Assembly (NCBI RefSeq): GCF_024168485.1
Contig: NZ_JALJVY010000011.1
Coordinates: 122,384-186,383 of the forward strand
Direction of reading: 5' to 3'
Origin: Sphingobium sp. OAS761
GTDB lineage: Bacteria; Pseudomonadota; Alphaproteobacteria; Sphingomonadales; Sphingomonadaceae
Length of the DNA stretch: 64,000 bases
Part shown: piece after piece, positions 26,937 to 35,588 of the stretch
How the letters are laid out: each line of letters starts with the position of its first letter
How positions within the stretch are numbered: position 1 is the stretch's first letter
Made by a program: the position numbers and the translations under genes
Notes under the pieces: model-generated
Seen by the model: only the letters and a program-made list of their open reading frames with translations
Databases searched by the model: none
What the model was told of the DNA's origin: nothing

Positions 26937-27731
26937 ATGCATGAAGGACTATTGGCGGGCCGGGCGGCTCTGATTACCGGGGCTGCGGAAGGAATTGGGC
27001 GCGGCATGGCGCTCCGCTTCGCCAAGGCAGGTGGTGCGGTTCTGGTCGTAGACTTCAACGCGGAGAAAGGCGCCGCCACGACCGAGGAATTGCGGTCGAT
27101 TGGCGCGAAGGCGGAGTTTTTCCAGTGCGATGTCACCCAGCGGCCCCAGATGGAGGCGGCCGTGGCCGCTTGCGTCGATCGGCTCGGGTCGATCGATATT
27201 CTGGTCAACAATGCCTATCGCGGGGGCCAGATCACCCGGATCGAAAAGAAGTCCGACGAGGAATTCGACCAGAGCATGGCGATCTGCCTCTACGCCGCCA
27301 AATGGTCGATGGAAGCCGCGCTGCCGCATATGAAAGCGCAGCGTTGGGGCCGCATCATAAACATGTGTTCATTGAACGGGACGAACGCGCACATGGGCAC
27401 TGCCGACTATAATGTCGGCAAGGAAGCCCTGCGCACCTACACCCGCAGCGCGGCCCGCGAATGGGCGCCCTATGGCATCTGCGCCAATATCATCTGCCCG
27501 GGGGCGGCAACCGCCGGCTTCCTGACGTTCAAGAAGATGCAGCCGGAGGTGGCCGCCGCCAGCGAGGCCGCGAACCCGATGGGGCGCCTGGGCGATCCCG
27601 AAACGGATATCGGCGGCGTCGCACTCTTCCTGGCGAGCGAGGACGCCCGTTACCTGACGGGCAATACCCTGCATGTCGGTGGCGGCTCGCATATCAACGG
27701 CGTGGCCTGGAATCCCGATCTGGGCGACTGA
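26937..27731 (+). CDS. Short-chain dehydrogenase/reductase
   Basis: Classical SDR of 264 residues: ALITGAAEGIGRGMA (cofactor motif), ILVNNAYRGG (NNA-type), MCSLNGT with the catalytic Ser, DYNVGKEALRTYT (YxxxK) and a C-terminal GRLGDPETDIGGVALFLAS. AAGGAG precedes the ATG. It is cotranscribed with TetR paralogue 1 and converges on the VOC gene. Together with four other SDRs nearby it suggests several alcohol/ketone steps on one multi-hydroxylated compound (inference). Confidence 0.86.
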   Translation: MHEGLLAGRAALITGAAEGIGRGMALRFAKAGGAVLVVDFNAEKGAATTEELRSIGAKAEFFQCDVTQRPQMEAAVAACVDRLGSIDILVNNAYRGGQITRIEKKSDEEFDQSMAICLYAAKWSMEAALPHMKAQRWGRIINMCSLNGTNAHMGTADYNVGKEALRTYTRSAAREWAPYGICANIICPGAATAGFLTFKKMQPEVAAASEAANPMGRLGDPETDIGGVALFLASEDARYLTGNTLHVGGGSHINGVAWNPDLGD

Positions 27732-27749
27732 CGCCTGGCATGGAATCGG

Positions 27750-27777
27750 CGGTCCGCGAGAAGCCGCTCGCGGACCG
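27750..27777. terminator. Hairpin between convergent SDR and VOC genes
   Basis: CGGTCCGCGAG-AAGCCG-CTCGCGGACCG is an 11-base perfect stem with a 6-base loop, 18 bases after the SDR stop and 14 bases beyond the VOC stop. No T run follows on either strand, but the position between tail-to-tail genes suggests a bidirectional transcription barrier. Confidence 0.55.
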
Positions 27778-27791
27778 AACCGACAGCGCCG

Positions 27792-28214
27792 TCAACCGCC
27801 CATCTGGCTGAGTTGCAGGATATGGCCTTCTGGGTCGGCAACGAAGGCGACCTGCATCCCGCCCATGCCCGGAACTTCTTGCGCCGGTTCCAGAACGCGC
27901 CCGCCGGCCTGCTCGGCACGGGCGATGAAGGCGGCGATATCCTTGGTCGCGAAACCCATGATCAGTTCGTTCGCGGCGGGCGCCTGAGTGTCATGGAACT
28001 GGGCGAGGATGAACATCGGGCCGCCGGGATAGGTCGGCATGAAGACGACCTCGCTGACCTTACGGCCGGTGATTTCCGCTTCGACGCGGTTCATTTCGAC
28101 CAGCCCGACCACCGACGTGTAGAAGGCCACCGCAGCGTCCAGATCCTTGACCTGAAGCTTGGTGAACATGAAATCGGTATCCTGCGTCTTCGCATCTGGT
28201 ATCTGGCTTGCCAT
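27792..28214 (-). CDS. VOC-superfamily (glyoxalase-like) protein
   Basis: A 140-residue VOC unit with KLQVKDLDAAVAFYTSVVG at the start and AFVADPEGHILQLSQMGG at the end. The start is taken at 28214 rather than 28217 because GGAG is then seven bases upstream. It is the last gene of the eight-gene minus-strand operon that begins at 35473. It is related in fold to the VOC protein at 22868. Reaction unknown. Confidence 0.8.
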   Translation of the reverse strand: MASQIPDAKTQDTDFMFTKLQVKDLDAAVAFYTSVVGLVEMNRVEAEITGRKVSEVVFMPTYPGGPMFILAQFHDTQAPAANELIMGFATKDIAAFIARAEQAGGRVLEPAQEVPGMGGMQVAFVADPEGHILQLSQMGG

Positions 28215-28276
28215 CATACTCTCCGTAGTTTTGATCTGCTTGAAGGGCGAATGCCTTGGTTAGAGCCGGTTAGGCC

Positions 28277-29131
28277 TCAGGCTTCTTCGACCAGCACCCT
28301 GGCCTGCTCCGCCAAGGCCGGCATTTCCAGCGCCGCCAGATACTCCGCGCGACGCTTCGCGACTTCGGCGGTTGTATCGGGATGGGTCGAAACCCAGAAG
28401 TCTCCTGCGGCGATACCGTTCAGGATAGTCTCGCCGGCCTGTTCGGGCGTGACGCCGATCTGCGTGATCATCGCGTGCATCATTTCGCGCTGGCGCTCAA
28501 CGAAGCCGGACTGGCGATCGGCGGGGGCGTCCTCAAAAATGCGGGTCGCGACCTGGGCGGGCAGCACCGCTGAAATCTGGATCGGGGCTTTCTTGAGCTG
28601 CATTTCCAGATAGAGGCACTCGGTGAAGCTGAGCACCGCATGCTTGCTCATCATATAGGGGGCCTGCGTCGGCATCATGCCGAGCGCTCCGATAGAGGCG
28701 ACGTTCGCGATGTAGCCGGGCTTCCCGCTTTCCAGCATGCGCCGCGCGAAAATGCGCGAGCCATGCACGACGCCGCGCACGTTGATCGACAGCAGCCGGT
28801 CCCAGGTTTCGTCCGGTATCTCCCAGCTGAACCCGATCGTTTCGATACCGGCATTGTTGACCGCCAGAGTGACCTCGCCGAACCGGTTATAGGCGGCGTC
28901 CGCAAGCCGTTCGAGGGCGGCGATGTCGGTCACGTCGGTCACGACCGGTATGGCGGACGCGCCGGAGGCATTGATGTCCGCCGCCACCTGTTCGATGCGA
29001 TCGCGCGCGACATCGGCCAAAACGACATTCATCCCCAGCGACGCGGCGACGCGCGCGATGCCTTCGCCGATGCCGCTCCCCGCGCCGGTGACGACGGCGG
29101 TGCCGCCCGCGAATTTGTCCCTGGCGCTCAT
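28277..29131 (-). CDS. Short-chain dehydrogenase/reductase
   Basis: SDR of 284 residues with VVTGAGSGIGEGIA, ADVARDRIEQVA (a DxxR-like adenosine-binding loop hinting at NAD), LAVNNAGIET and PYMMSKHAVLSFTE (YxxxK). The long C-terminal part (PADRQSGFVERQREMMHAM) is typical of SDRs that act on large hydrophobic substrates. It is cotranscribed with the neighbouring SDR (24-base gap) and the E1/lipoyl genes. Confidence 0.85.
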   Translation of the reverse strand: MSARDKFAGGTAVVTGAGSGIGEGIARVAASLGMNVVLADVARDRIEQVAADINASGASAIPVVTDVTDIAALERLADAAYNRFGEVTLAVNNAGIETIGFSWEIPDETWDRLLSINVRGVVHGSRIFARRMLESGKPGYIANVASIGALGMMPTQAPYMMSKHAVLSFTECLYLEMQLKKAPIQISAVLPAQVATRIFEDAPADRQSGFVERQREMMHAMITQIGVTPEQAGETILNGIAAGDFWVSTHPDTTAEVAKRRAEYLAALEMPALAEQARVLVEEA

Positions 29132-29155
29132 CCCCGTCTCTCCTCGATCATGATC

Positions 29156-30058
29156 TCAATATTCGCCTGATGGGCTGATCCCCGGATGCGACCAGGCCGG
29201 CGGTTCGCGGCGGGGGAAGGTTCCCGCGCCGTCCAGGCTGCGCACCTCAATGGCGTGATGCCAGGGGAAATGCATGCTGAAACCGATCAGTCCGGTCCGC
29301 TCGCTGGCGGGCAGATGGCTCATCGCCAGCACGGTTTCGGCCAGATACTCGACATCCTCAGTGGGGTATTCCTCCGGGATGATCGAATCCGCGCCCGGCG
29401 TCCGGATCGCCGTGGACGGCCCTACGGCGTTGACCGCGATATTATCCTGTTCCAGTTCGGCCGCGAGCCCCTGCGTCATGCGGTTGAGGGCAGCCTTGGC
29501 TGCGGCGTAGATCGCATAGCCGCGATCCTTCTCATAGGGCGGAAAGGGGCGCGCGGGCGGCAGGGAATCCTGCGAACTGATATTGACGATCCAGCCCGCG
29601 CCCGCCTTGCGCATATGGGGAATGGCCCCTTGTGCGAGGAGGAAGGGCGCGCGGACATAGTGCATGAGAGTCCGGTCGAAGGTTTCGAGCGACATGTCCG
29701 CGACCGCCACGAAATCGGCGAAACCGGCATTGTTGACCAGAATGTCCAATCGTCCGCCCGCTGCCTCTGCGGCGCGATCCGCCAGCGCGCGGCACTGCGC
29801 TTCATCCTCGATATCCGCCGCGAGTGGGATCGCTTTCCCGCCGGCCTGCTCAATCAAGCGGACCGTTTCCTCCAAAGTGCCGGACATGGTAATCGACGTC
29901 CCCGCGCGTTCGCCGGCGACCGGTGCGCTCATCGACCGCGCCGTCACGACGACGGTCGCGCCTGCGGCGGCCAGCCGTTGCGCGATGGCGCGCCCGATGC
30001 CGCGGCTTGCGCCTGTGACAAGGGCGATTTTGCCCGAAAGATCGGGTTCCTGAACCAT
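29156..30058 (-). CDS. Short-chain dehydrogenase/reductase
   Basis: SDR of 300 residues: ALVTGASRGIGRAIA, LVNNAGFADF, NISSQDS and YAIYAAAKAALNRM (Y-x-A-A-A-K, the active-site YxxxK). It resembles the SDR at 23308 in its cofactor region insertion (about residues 45-58, GERAGTSITMSG). The C-terminal extension past residue 230 (HLPASERTGLIGFSMHFP) is longer than in simple SDRs. It lies between the lipoyl gene and another SDR in the operon. Confidence 0.84.
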   Translation of the reverse strand: MVQEPDLSGKIALVTGASRGIGRAIAQRLAAAGATVVVTARSMSAPVAGERAGTSITMSGTLEETVRLIEQAGGKAIPLAADIEDEAQCRALADRAAEAAGGRLDILVNNAGFADFVAVADMSLETFDRTLMHYVRAPFLLAQGAIPHMRKAGAGWIVNISSQDSLPPARPFPPYEKDRGYAIYAAAKAALNRMTQGLAAELEQDNIAVNAVGPSTAIRTPGADSIIPEEYPTEDVEYLAETVLAMSHLPASERTGLIGFSMHFPWHHAIEVRSLDGAGTFPRREPPAWSHPGISPSGEY

Positions 30059-30094
30059 GTACTGCCTCTCCTTCGACTGAACCGTTGCGGTCCG

Positions 30095-30334
30095 TCAGTC
30101 GGTGACGATCGTGGCGATGTGTGTGCGAACCTCTGCCTCCTCGCCCTCGGGAAGCAGGATCTCCGACAACGTGCCGGCAGCTGGGGCTTCCATTTCCTGG
30201 GTCGATTTGGCTGTTTCGATCTCGACCAGCATTTCGCCTGCTTCGACCCGATCGCCCACGGCCTTGAGCCATTTGACGATCGTGCCTTCGTTCATACCCG
30301 TGCCCCACTTGGGCATCACGACCTTCACGCGCAT
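30095..30334 (-). CDS. Free-standing lipoyl-domain carrier protein
   Basis: A complete 79-residue biotinyl/lipoyl domain: VKVVMPKWGTGMNEGTIVKW, then ETAKSTQEMEAP with the lipoylation Lys43 in the hairpin turn, ending in a final strand. There is no hinge, peripheral-subunit-binding domain or acyltransferase core, which an ordinary E2 would have. It lies 16 bases after the E1 beta gene and is cotranscribed with E1 alpha, so it is the likely acyl acceptor of that E1. A biotin carrier role is less likely given the E1 neighbours. A partner E2 core or dihydrolipoamide dehydrogenase is not encoded in the window. Confidence 0.82.
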   Translation of the reverse strand: MRVKVVMPKWGTGMNEGTIVKWLKAVGDRVEAGEMLVEIETAKSTQEMEAPAAGTLSEILLPEGEEAEVRTHIATIVTD

Positions 30335-30350
30335 TTCGGTATCTCCGTAA

Positions 30351-31328
30351 TCAGGCCATGAGTTCGCGCGCGGCGGCGGCGATCTTTTCGGGGTTGGGGT
30401 AAAGCGGCGCTTCCATTGGCGGGCTGAACGGGATCGGCACGTCCGGCGTGACCACGCGCTTCACGGGCTTCTTGAGCATGTCGAAGCCGTCCTCGACGAG
30501 GATTGCGGCGATCTCTGCGGCGGCCCCCATGGTGCGGTGCGCGGGATCGACGATGACGACGCGGCCGGTCTTGGCGAGGGTGCCCAGGATCGCGTCATTA
30601 TCCAGCGGCAGCAGCGTGCGCAGGTCGATGACGTCCGCGTTGATTCCGTCCCTGGCCAGATCGTCAGCGGCCTTCAACGCGTGGCGAAGGCATCCCGATA
30701 CCGAGATGATCGACACGTCCGACCCCTCGCGATGCGTGCGCGCCTTGCCGATCGGCACGACGAATTCCGTATCGAGCGGCACGTCGCCTTTCTTGCCCCA
30801 GAGGTCGTTATCCTCGAACACGATCACCGGATCGTCGTCGCGAATGGCGGCCTTCAGCAGGCCCTTGGCGTCTTCCGGGGTCGCCGGGCAGACGACCTTG
30901 AGGCCGGGAATGTTCATGAACATCGGATAGGGCCGGTCGCTATGCTGCGCGGCATTGGCCTGGCTGTGCCACATCGACGCGCGATAGGTGACGGGAACCT
31001 TGAACTGCCCGCCGGTCATGTAGCGCAGGCGCGCGGCCTGGTTGATGATCGGGTCCGCCGCCAGATAGATGAAGTTGGCTATGGTAAGATCGACGATGGG
31101 GCGCAGGCCGGTGATCGCCGCGCCCACTGCCATGCCCGCAAAGCCGCATTCGGAAATGGGGGCGCTGCGGATGCGGCTCGCCTCGGTATTCCCATAAGCG
31201 CCGCCGGCGGCGTAGAGGGCGATGTCTTCGCCGATGATGATCGTGTCGGGATTACCCTCCAGCTCCTCGCGCTGCGCCAGGCCCAGCGCATCAAGATAGG
31301 TCATCCGCTTTGTGTTGCTCTCGGTCAT
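30351..31328 (-). CDS. TPP-dependent 2-oxoacid/acetoin dehydrogenase E1 beta subunit
   Basis: Transketolase-like pyrimidine-binding domain in the first half (IIIGEDIALYAAGGAYG, SECGFAGMAVGAA) and transketolase C-terminal domain in the second (VIDLRTLLPLD, GRVVIVDPAHRTMGAAAEI). The 325-residue length matches the beta subunits of acetoin- and branched-chain-type dehydrogenases. It forms the heterotetramer with E1 alpha, 11 bases upstream. The pair decarboxylates a 2-oxoacid or cleaves an acyloin and passes the acyl group to a lipoyl arm. Confidence 0.9.
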   Translation of the reverse strand: MTESNTKRMTYLDALGLAQREELEGNPDTIIIGEDIALYAAGGAYGNTEASRIRSAPISECGFAGMAVGAAITGLRPIVDLTIANFIYLAADPIINQAARLRYMTGGQFKVPVTYRASMWHSQANAAQHSDRPYPMFMNIPGLKVVCPATPEDAKGLLKAAIRDDDPVIVFEDNDLWGKKGDVPLDTEFVVPIGKARTHREGSDVSIISVSGCLRHALKAADDLARDGINADVIDLRTLLPLDNDAILGTLAKTGRVVIVDPAHRTMGAAAEIAAILVEDGFDMLKKPVKRVVTPDVPIPFSPPMEAPLYPNPEKIAAAARELMA

Positions 31329-31339
31329 TATAATAATCC

Positions 31340-32320
31340 TCAGCGGCGGATGGAGATGGGGTTGGCGTGGACCAGTTCGAACGCTTCCTCCGGATCGGGA
31401 TAGGCGCTCTCCTTCGCGAAAGAGACAGCCTCCTGGATCAACCCATCGGCCATTGCCTCGATCTCGCTGAGATCGCCTTCACTCTTGTCGCCGTCGAGCA
31501 GGAGATTGCGATAGAGCGTGACGGGATCGCGCTCGCTCATGAAATGCGCGATCTCCTCGGCCGGACGATAGGCGCCGTTGATGAACAGGCCAACGCAATG
31601 CTCATCGAAGCGATAGGTCTTGGCTTCGATCAGGGTCGGTCCTTCGCCGGCCCGCGCGCGGGCGACGGCCGTCTGGGTCGCGGCGTAGACCGCATCGAAA
31701 TCCTGCCCGTCGACGATGACGCCCGGCACCCCATAGCCCTCCGCGCGGCGCGCCACGTCCGGCTGGCCATGCGAGTCCTTCGCAGGCGTGACGGCGGCAT
31801 AGCCGTTATTCTCGCAGAAGAAGATCACCGGCAGCTTCCAGACCGCGGCCATGTTCAGGCATTCGGCGAGCACGCCCTCGTTGGACGCGCCATCGCCGAA
31901 GAATGTCAGTGCGACCTGCCCCGTGCCCTTCACTTGCGCGGTCAGGGCAGCGCCGGTCGCGATCGGAATGCCGCCGCCGACGATCGCGGATTCGCCGATG
32001 CTGCCCACCGACGTGTCGGTAAAGTGCATCGATCCGCCGCGCCCCTTGCAGACGCCGGTGACCTTGCCGAGGATCTCCGCCATCAGCGGCTTCAGCTGCG
32101 CGCCCTTGCCGATCGGGTGACCGTGCGAGCGGTGTGTGCCCGAAATATAATCGTCGTCGGCCAGCGCCATGCAAGCGCCGACGATGGCGGCTTCCTGCCC
32201 GACGCTGCTGTGAACGGCGCCGGGCACTTCGCCTTCGGTCACGAGCTGTTTTACCGCTTGCTCGAAGCCTCGAATCTTGAGCATCCGAAGATAGGCCTCG
32301 GACTGTATGTCATTTTTCAA
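31340..32320 (-). CDS. TPP-dependent 2-oxoacid/acetoin dehydrogenase E1 alpha subunit
   Basis: A 326-residue E1 alpha with the TPP/Mg motif GDG-x(about 28)-NN visible as FFGDGASNEG (about residue 140) and ENNGYA. HRSHGHPIGKG and KGRGGSMH are the typical conserved loops. The acetoin dehydrogenase alpha group is the closest by pattern, although pyruvate or branched-chain type cannot be excluded. The gene sits between a PhyH-like gene and E1 beta in the operon controlled from site 3. Confidence 0.9.
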   Translation of the reverse strand: MKNDIQSEAYLRMLKIRGFEQAVKQLVTEGEVPGAVHSSVGQEAAIVGACMALADDDYISGTHRSHGHPIGKGAQLKPLMAEILGKVTGVCKGRGGSMHFTDTSVGSIGESAIVGGGIPIATGAALTAQVKGTGQVALTFFGDGASNEGVLAECLNMAAVWKLPVIFFCENNGYAAVTPAKDSHGQPDVARRAEGYGVPGVIVDGQDFDAVYAATQTAVARARAGEGPTLIEAKTYRFDEHCVGLFINGAYRPAEEIAHFMSERDPVTLYRNLLLDGDKSEGDLSEIEAMADGLIQEAVSFAKESAYPDPEEAFELVHANPISIRR

Positions 32321-32364
32321 ACGATCTCTCCCGAAACACGCTTTTTTCTATTGATGAGGCCGCG

Positions 32365-33423
32365 TCAGGCGGCCTCATCCAGTGCGTCGGCCGGGATGTT
32401 GGCAGGCCCGCCGATGTCGTAGACCGAGGCGAGCAGGCCGACGAACGCATTGTCGTGCAGCGGATCGGTCGGCACTTCGAACTGCACGCCGCGCTTCTTC
32501 ATGTCCTCGATCAGTATCCCGATCGCGGTTTCCGCGTCGATGTCGTCCGTGTGCTCGTAAGTACGCTTGAAGTCGGCCATATCCTTGAACAGGCGCGCGC
32601 CCCAATGGACCAGGAAGCGCATTTCCTGCGCCGGCACCTTCTGGATCACCTTGCCGAAGGTTTCGAGCTGCCAGCCGGTCAGGTCTTCCGGGTCCGCGCC
32701 AAAGGTTGTGGTGATGTCCATGCCCTGCGGCTTGCGCATCGCCACCGGGCCGGTCGCCTGGCCATGATGGAACATCATCTCATTCTCGACCACGACTGCG
32801 CGCCCCCACATCGGCGCGTTGATCTGAACCGGCTCGCCGCTCGGCCCATTGGGCCAGCAGTTGAAGCCGCCGCCGATCCGCCCGTTATAATACCAGGCGA
32901 TGACCTGGCCCTTCTTCGACCGCCACCGGTCGAACAGGCAGGACTTGGCCATCGTCAAAAGCAGCCAGAGCGGGGTGTTCTCCATGGTCATGCCGCGGAA
33001 CACCGTGCCGTCGAGATGCGGCGGGCCGCCGATCGGCGTCGGCCCCTGGATGTTGAACAGGAACGTCTCGGGCTCGGCATATTCGCAATCCCAGTAATTG
33101 CGCACGAGCTCCAGGAAGCGGGAGTTATAATAGCAATCCTCCAGCTCCGGGTAGAAGCAGGTGCCGCCGCGCGCCAGATAGCCGCGGAACACGGGGTTGA
33201 GGCCGATCATGTCCCAGGTCAGCTTTACGCCTTCGGGAATCGTGCCGGACGTGGTGGCGATCACCTCTTCCGGCGTGCTGAAGTTTTCTGCCAGGATGAG
33301 CGGCCAGGGGCCGTTGTCGCGCACGGCGCCCAGCAGCCGGGCGTGCTGGTCGGTGCTATAGGCGTCGTCGATCAGCTGGGGCGGGGCGACCGGACGGAAA
33401 TTCTCGGCGAGTTCGCGAATCAT
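32365..33423 (-). CDS. Phytanoyl-CoA dioxygenase (PhyH)-like Fe(II)/2-oxoglutarate oxygenase
   Basis: Expected to hydroxylate its substrate with O2 and 2-oxoglutarate. The metal-binding triad is visible: H136 and D138 in GGPPHLDGT, and a distal His (H219 or H220) in MMFHHGQATGP. A nearby Arg (MRKP) could bind 2-oxoglutarate. Length 352 is slightly longer than simple PhyH proteins. It lies between the monooxygenase at 33479 and E1 alpha, all on one strand with short gaps. The acyl or terpenoid substrate is unknown. Confidence 0.75.
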   Translation of the reverse strand: MIRELAENFRPVAPPQLIDDAYSTDQHARLLGAVRDNGPWPLILAENFSTPEEVIATTSGTIPEGVKLTWDMIGLNPVFRGYLARGGTCFYPELEDCYYNSRFLELVRNYWDCEYAEPETFLFNIQGPTPIGGPPHLDGTVFRGMTMENTPLWLLLTMAKSCLFDRWRSKKGQVIAWYYNGRIGGGFNCWPNGPSGEPVQINAPMWGRAVVVENEMMFHHGQATGPVAMRKPQGMDITTTFGADPEDLTGWQLETFGKVIQKVPAQEMRFLVHWGARLFKDMADFKRTYEHTDDIDAETAIGILIEDMKKRGVQFEVPTDPLHDNAFVGLLASVYDIGGPANIPADALDEAA

Positions 33424-33478
33424 GAGGGGTCTCCTGTCAGTTCCGGCGGGACCGGATGGGATGGGGGAAGGGGGGCGT

Positions 33479-35473
33479 TCAGATGGTCAGCATTTCCATC
33501 TTGCGCTCCGGCGCGGGAGCGATGTCGGTGCGCACGGTGACGGCGAAATCTTCCTGACGCGGCGAACGCAGGTCATGCCAGATGCGCGAATTATGGCGCG
33601 GGATGGCCAGGATCACCTTCTTCTGCCCGTCCGCGCCCTTGTCACGATAATAGCCGTGCGCGCTGCCATGCTGCACCCATGCCGACCGCTGGAGTTCCGT
33701 ATCAACATCGTCGACGAAGGCCTTGGTCGCTTCCGGCGTCACGTCGAACGAGGCCAGATGATCGTCGACCATCCATTGCAGCAGCTCGATGATGTAGTGG
33801 ACCTGCTGTTCGCTGACGACGGCATGGTTGGCGACCAGATAGCTGTAGGGCGCGCCCATGAACACGAAGTTGGGGAAGCCGGTGATCAGCATCCCTTCAT
33901 ACGAGAAGGGGTGCGGATCGAAGGCGTCTTTCAGCGTCTTGCCGCCGGCGCCGCGAATGTCGAACTGCCGTCCGAAATGCAGATTGTAGCCGGTCGACAG
34001 CAACAGCACGTCGCACTCGATCCGGCTGCCGTCGGCCAGGATGACGGCACTTTCGTCGGCCGCAGCCAGCTCGCCGCGAACGATCGAGACGTTGGGCTTC
34101 TTGAGCGTGTCGTAAAAGCCGCAATCGAAGATCGGCCGCTTGGCGAACACCGGGAAGTCGGGCGTCAGCATCTTGACCATCTCCGGATCGTCCGGGAAGT
34201 GGCTCTGCAAATAGGCATTGGCCCACATCTTCATGCCATCGTTGATAGGGCCGAAGCCGCCGGTCTTTGCGGCATACTCCTCGTCCTTCAGGACCATGCC
34301 GTGCATGTCGCCCAATTGGCCGTGCAGCGCCTGCAAGCGCTTCCAGTTCATGACGAAAGGGATATGTTCCATCGCGACGCGCTCGGCCTCGTCCACGTCG
34401 GCATGAGCCTGGGGGCTGGGCACGATATATTCATTCTGCCGCTGGACGATGACGAGTTCGCCGACGCGGTCGGCGATGGCAGTCGCGACCTGAACGCCCG
34501 AGCAGCCGGTGCCGACCAGAACCACCTTCTTGCCCGAAAGGTCGACCTTGTCGTCCCAGACGGCGGAATGGATCACCGGCCCCTTGAAAGTGTCGAGATT
34601 CTGGACCTTCGGATAGTTCGGATCGTTGTTTGGTCCGACCGCCATGATCAGGACGTTGCATTCGAGCGTTTGGGGTTGGCCATTATGCACGGCGCGGACG
34701 GTCCAGATCTTCCGGCCTTCGTCCCATTCGGCGCCCTCGACCCGCGTGCCGAACTGGATGTTGTCGCGCAGGTTGTATCGATCCGTCACCCGGTCGAGAT
34801 AAGACAGGAACTCGGGCCCGCGCGGGTAGAATTTGGTCCAGGCCGGATTGGGCTCGAACGAGAAGGAATAGACCCGGCTGGGCGTATCGACGGCCGCGCC
34901 GGGATAGGTGTTGGTCAGCCAATTGCCGCCGACCTTGTCGAGCGCTTCGAGCACCGTGTAGTCGAAACCGGCTTGTTGCAGCTTGATCGCGGCGTTGATG
35001 CCCATCATGCCCGCGCCCACGACGATCACCTTGAAGCCGGGCGGCGGCACGTCGGTGGCCTGGCGGATGCGGGTATCGGTGGTCAGCCCGGCGTGCTGGT
35101 AGGCGACGTCGACCGACATTTCGGGAAGGTCCTCGCCCAGCAGCAGGCGCGACATCCGACGGAACAACGGCATGTCGACCTTTGTCATGACGGGCGGCCG
35201 CCCGGACTTCACCGCCTTGCGCAGCGCCTCGCGGATTTCCAGAGCGACAGCGGGATCGACGGTCGGGCGCTGCTCATGCGCAGCAATGTCGCGCATCGAT
35301 TCGACCGCTTCTTCCTGCCGGCCATCGAGCGCATCCCAATAGCGATCGAGCAGCAAGCGGTTGCCGGTGAGTTGGACGAGCGACAGGAGCGCCGTGATCG
35401 GAGGCAGCGCGTCGATCGCAGCATCCAGAGTCCTGTCATCAATGCCTAAGCTTTGGGTTCCCAGTTCACGCAT
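33479..35473 (-). CDS. BVMO with N-terminal extension (hydroxyacetophenone-monooxygenase type)
   Basis: A 664-residue paralogue of the protein at 24139-26121. The N-terminal helical extension is followed by IVVGAGMMGINAAIKLQQAG, a second Rossmann VLVGTGCSGVQVA, and the BVMO fingerprint as FKGPVIHSAVWDD, with Ser for Thr and Asp for Pro. The start is set at the ATG at 35473, because GGAG lies seven bases ahead; the frame extends to a TTG at 35515 with no ribosome site. It heads the eight-gene operon to 27792. Operator site 3 lies 50 bases upstream, facing the TetR gene at 35589. Confidence 0.87.
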   Translation of the reverse strand: MRELGTQSLGIDDRTLDAAIDALPPITALLSLVQLTGNRLLLDRYWDALDGRQEEAVESMRDIAAHEQRPTVDPAVALEIREALRKAVKSGRPPVMTKVDMPLFRRMSRLLLGEDLPEMSVDVAYQHAGLTTDTRIRQATDVPPPGFKVIVVGAGMMGINAAIKLQQAGFDYTVLEALDKVGGNWLTNTYPGAAVDTPSRVYSFSFEPNPAWTKFYPRGPEFLSYLDRVTDRYNLRDNIQFGTRVEGAEWDEGRKIWTVRAVHNGQPQTLECNVLIMAVGPNNDPNYPKVQNLDTFKGPVIHSAVWDDKVDLSGKKVVLVGTGCSGVQVATAIADRVGELVIVQRQNEYIVPSPQAHADVDEAERVAMEHIPFVMNWKRLQALHGQLGDMHGMVLKDEEYAAKTGGFGPINDGMKMWANAYLQSHFPDDPEMVKMLTPDFPVFAKRPIFDCGFYDTLKKPNVSIVRGELAAADESAVILADGSRIECDVLLLSTGYNLHFGRQFDIRGAGGKTLKDAFDPHPFSYEGMLITGFPNFVFMGAPYSYLVANHAVVSEQQVHYIIELLQWMVDDHLASFDVTPEATKAFVDDVDTELQRSAWVQHGSAHGYYRDKGADGQKKVILAIPRHNSRIWHDLRSPRQEDFAVTVRTDIAPAPERKMEMLTI

Positions 35474-35522
35474 CCTCATTCTCCACAGGCTTTCGAAGCC
35501 TTTCGCAAATTTCAAAACGAAT

Positions 35523-35538
35523 TACATTCATGTGTGTA
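35523..35538. promoter_or_regulatory. Operator site 3 (TACANTCNNNNGTGTA) in the second divergent BVMO/TetR gap
   Basis: TACA-TTCATGTG-TGTA, with one further pair on each side (ATTACA...TGTAAT), lies between the monooxygenase start at 35473 and the TetR start at 35589. Its arms and its spacer T, C and G match sites 1 and 2. Confidence 0.7.
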
Positions 35539-35588
35539 ATAGGTCAATGGTGGTTGCGACATCGGCAGCCTTTTGCGAGGAGCGGTGA

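Noticed and set aside
32455..35449. Plus-strand frames of 361 and 675 codons across the PhyH and BVMO genes
   Set aside because: Both are antisense shadows of conserved flavoprotein and PhyH genes.
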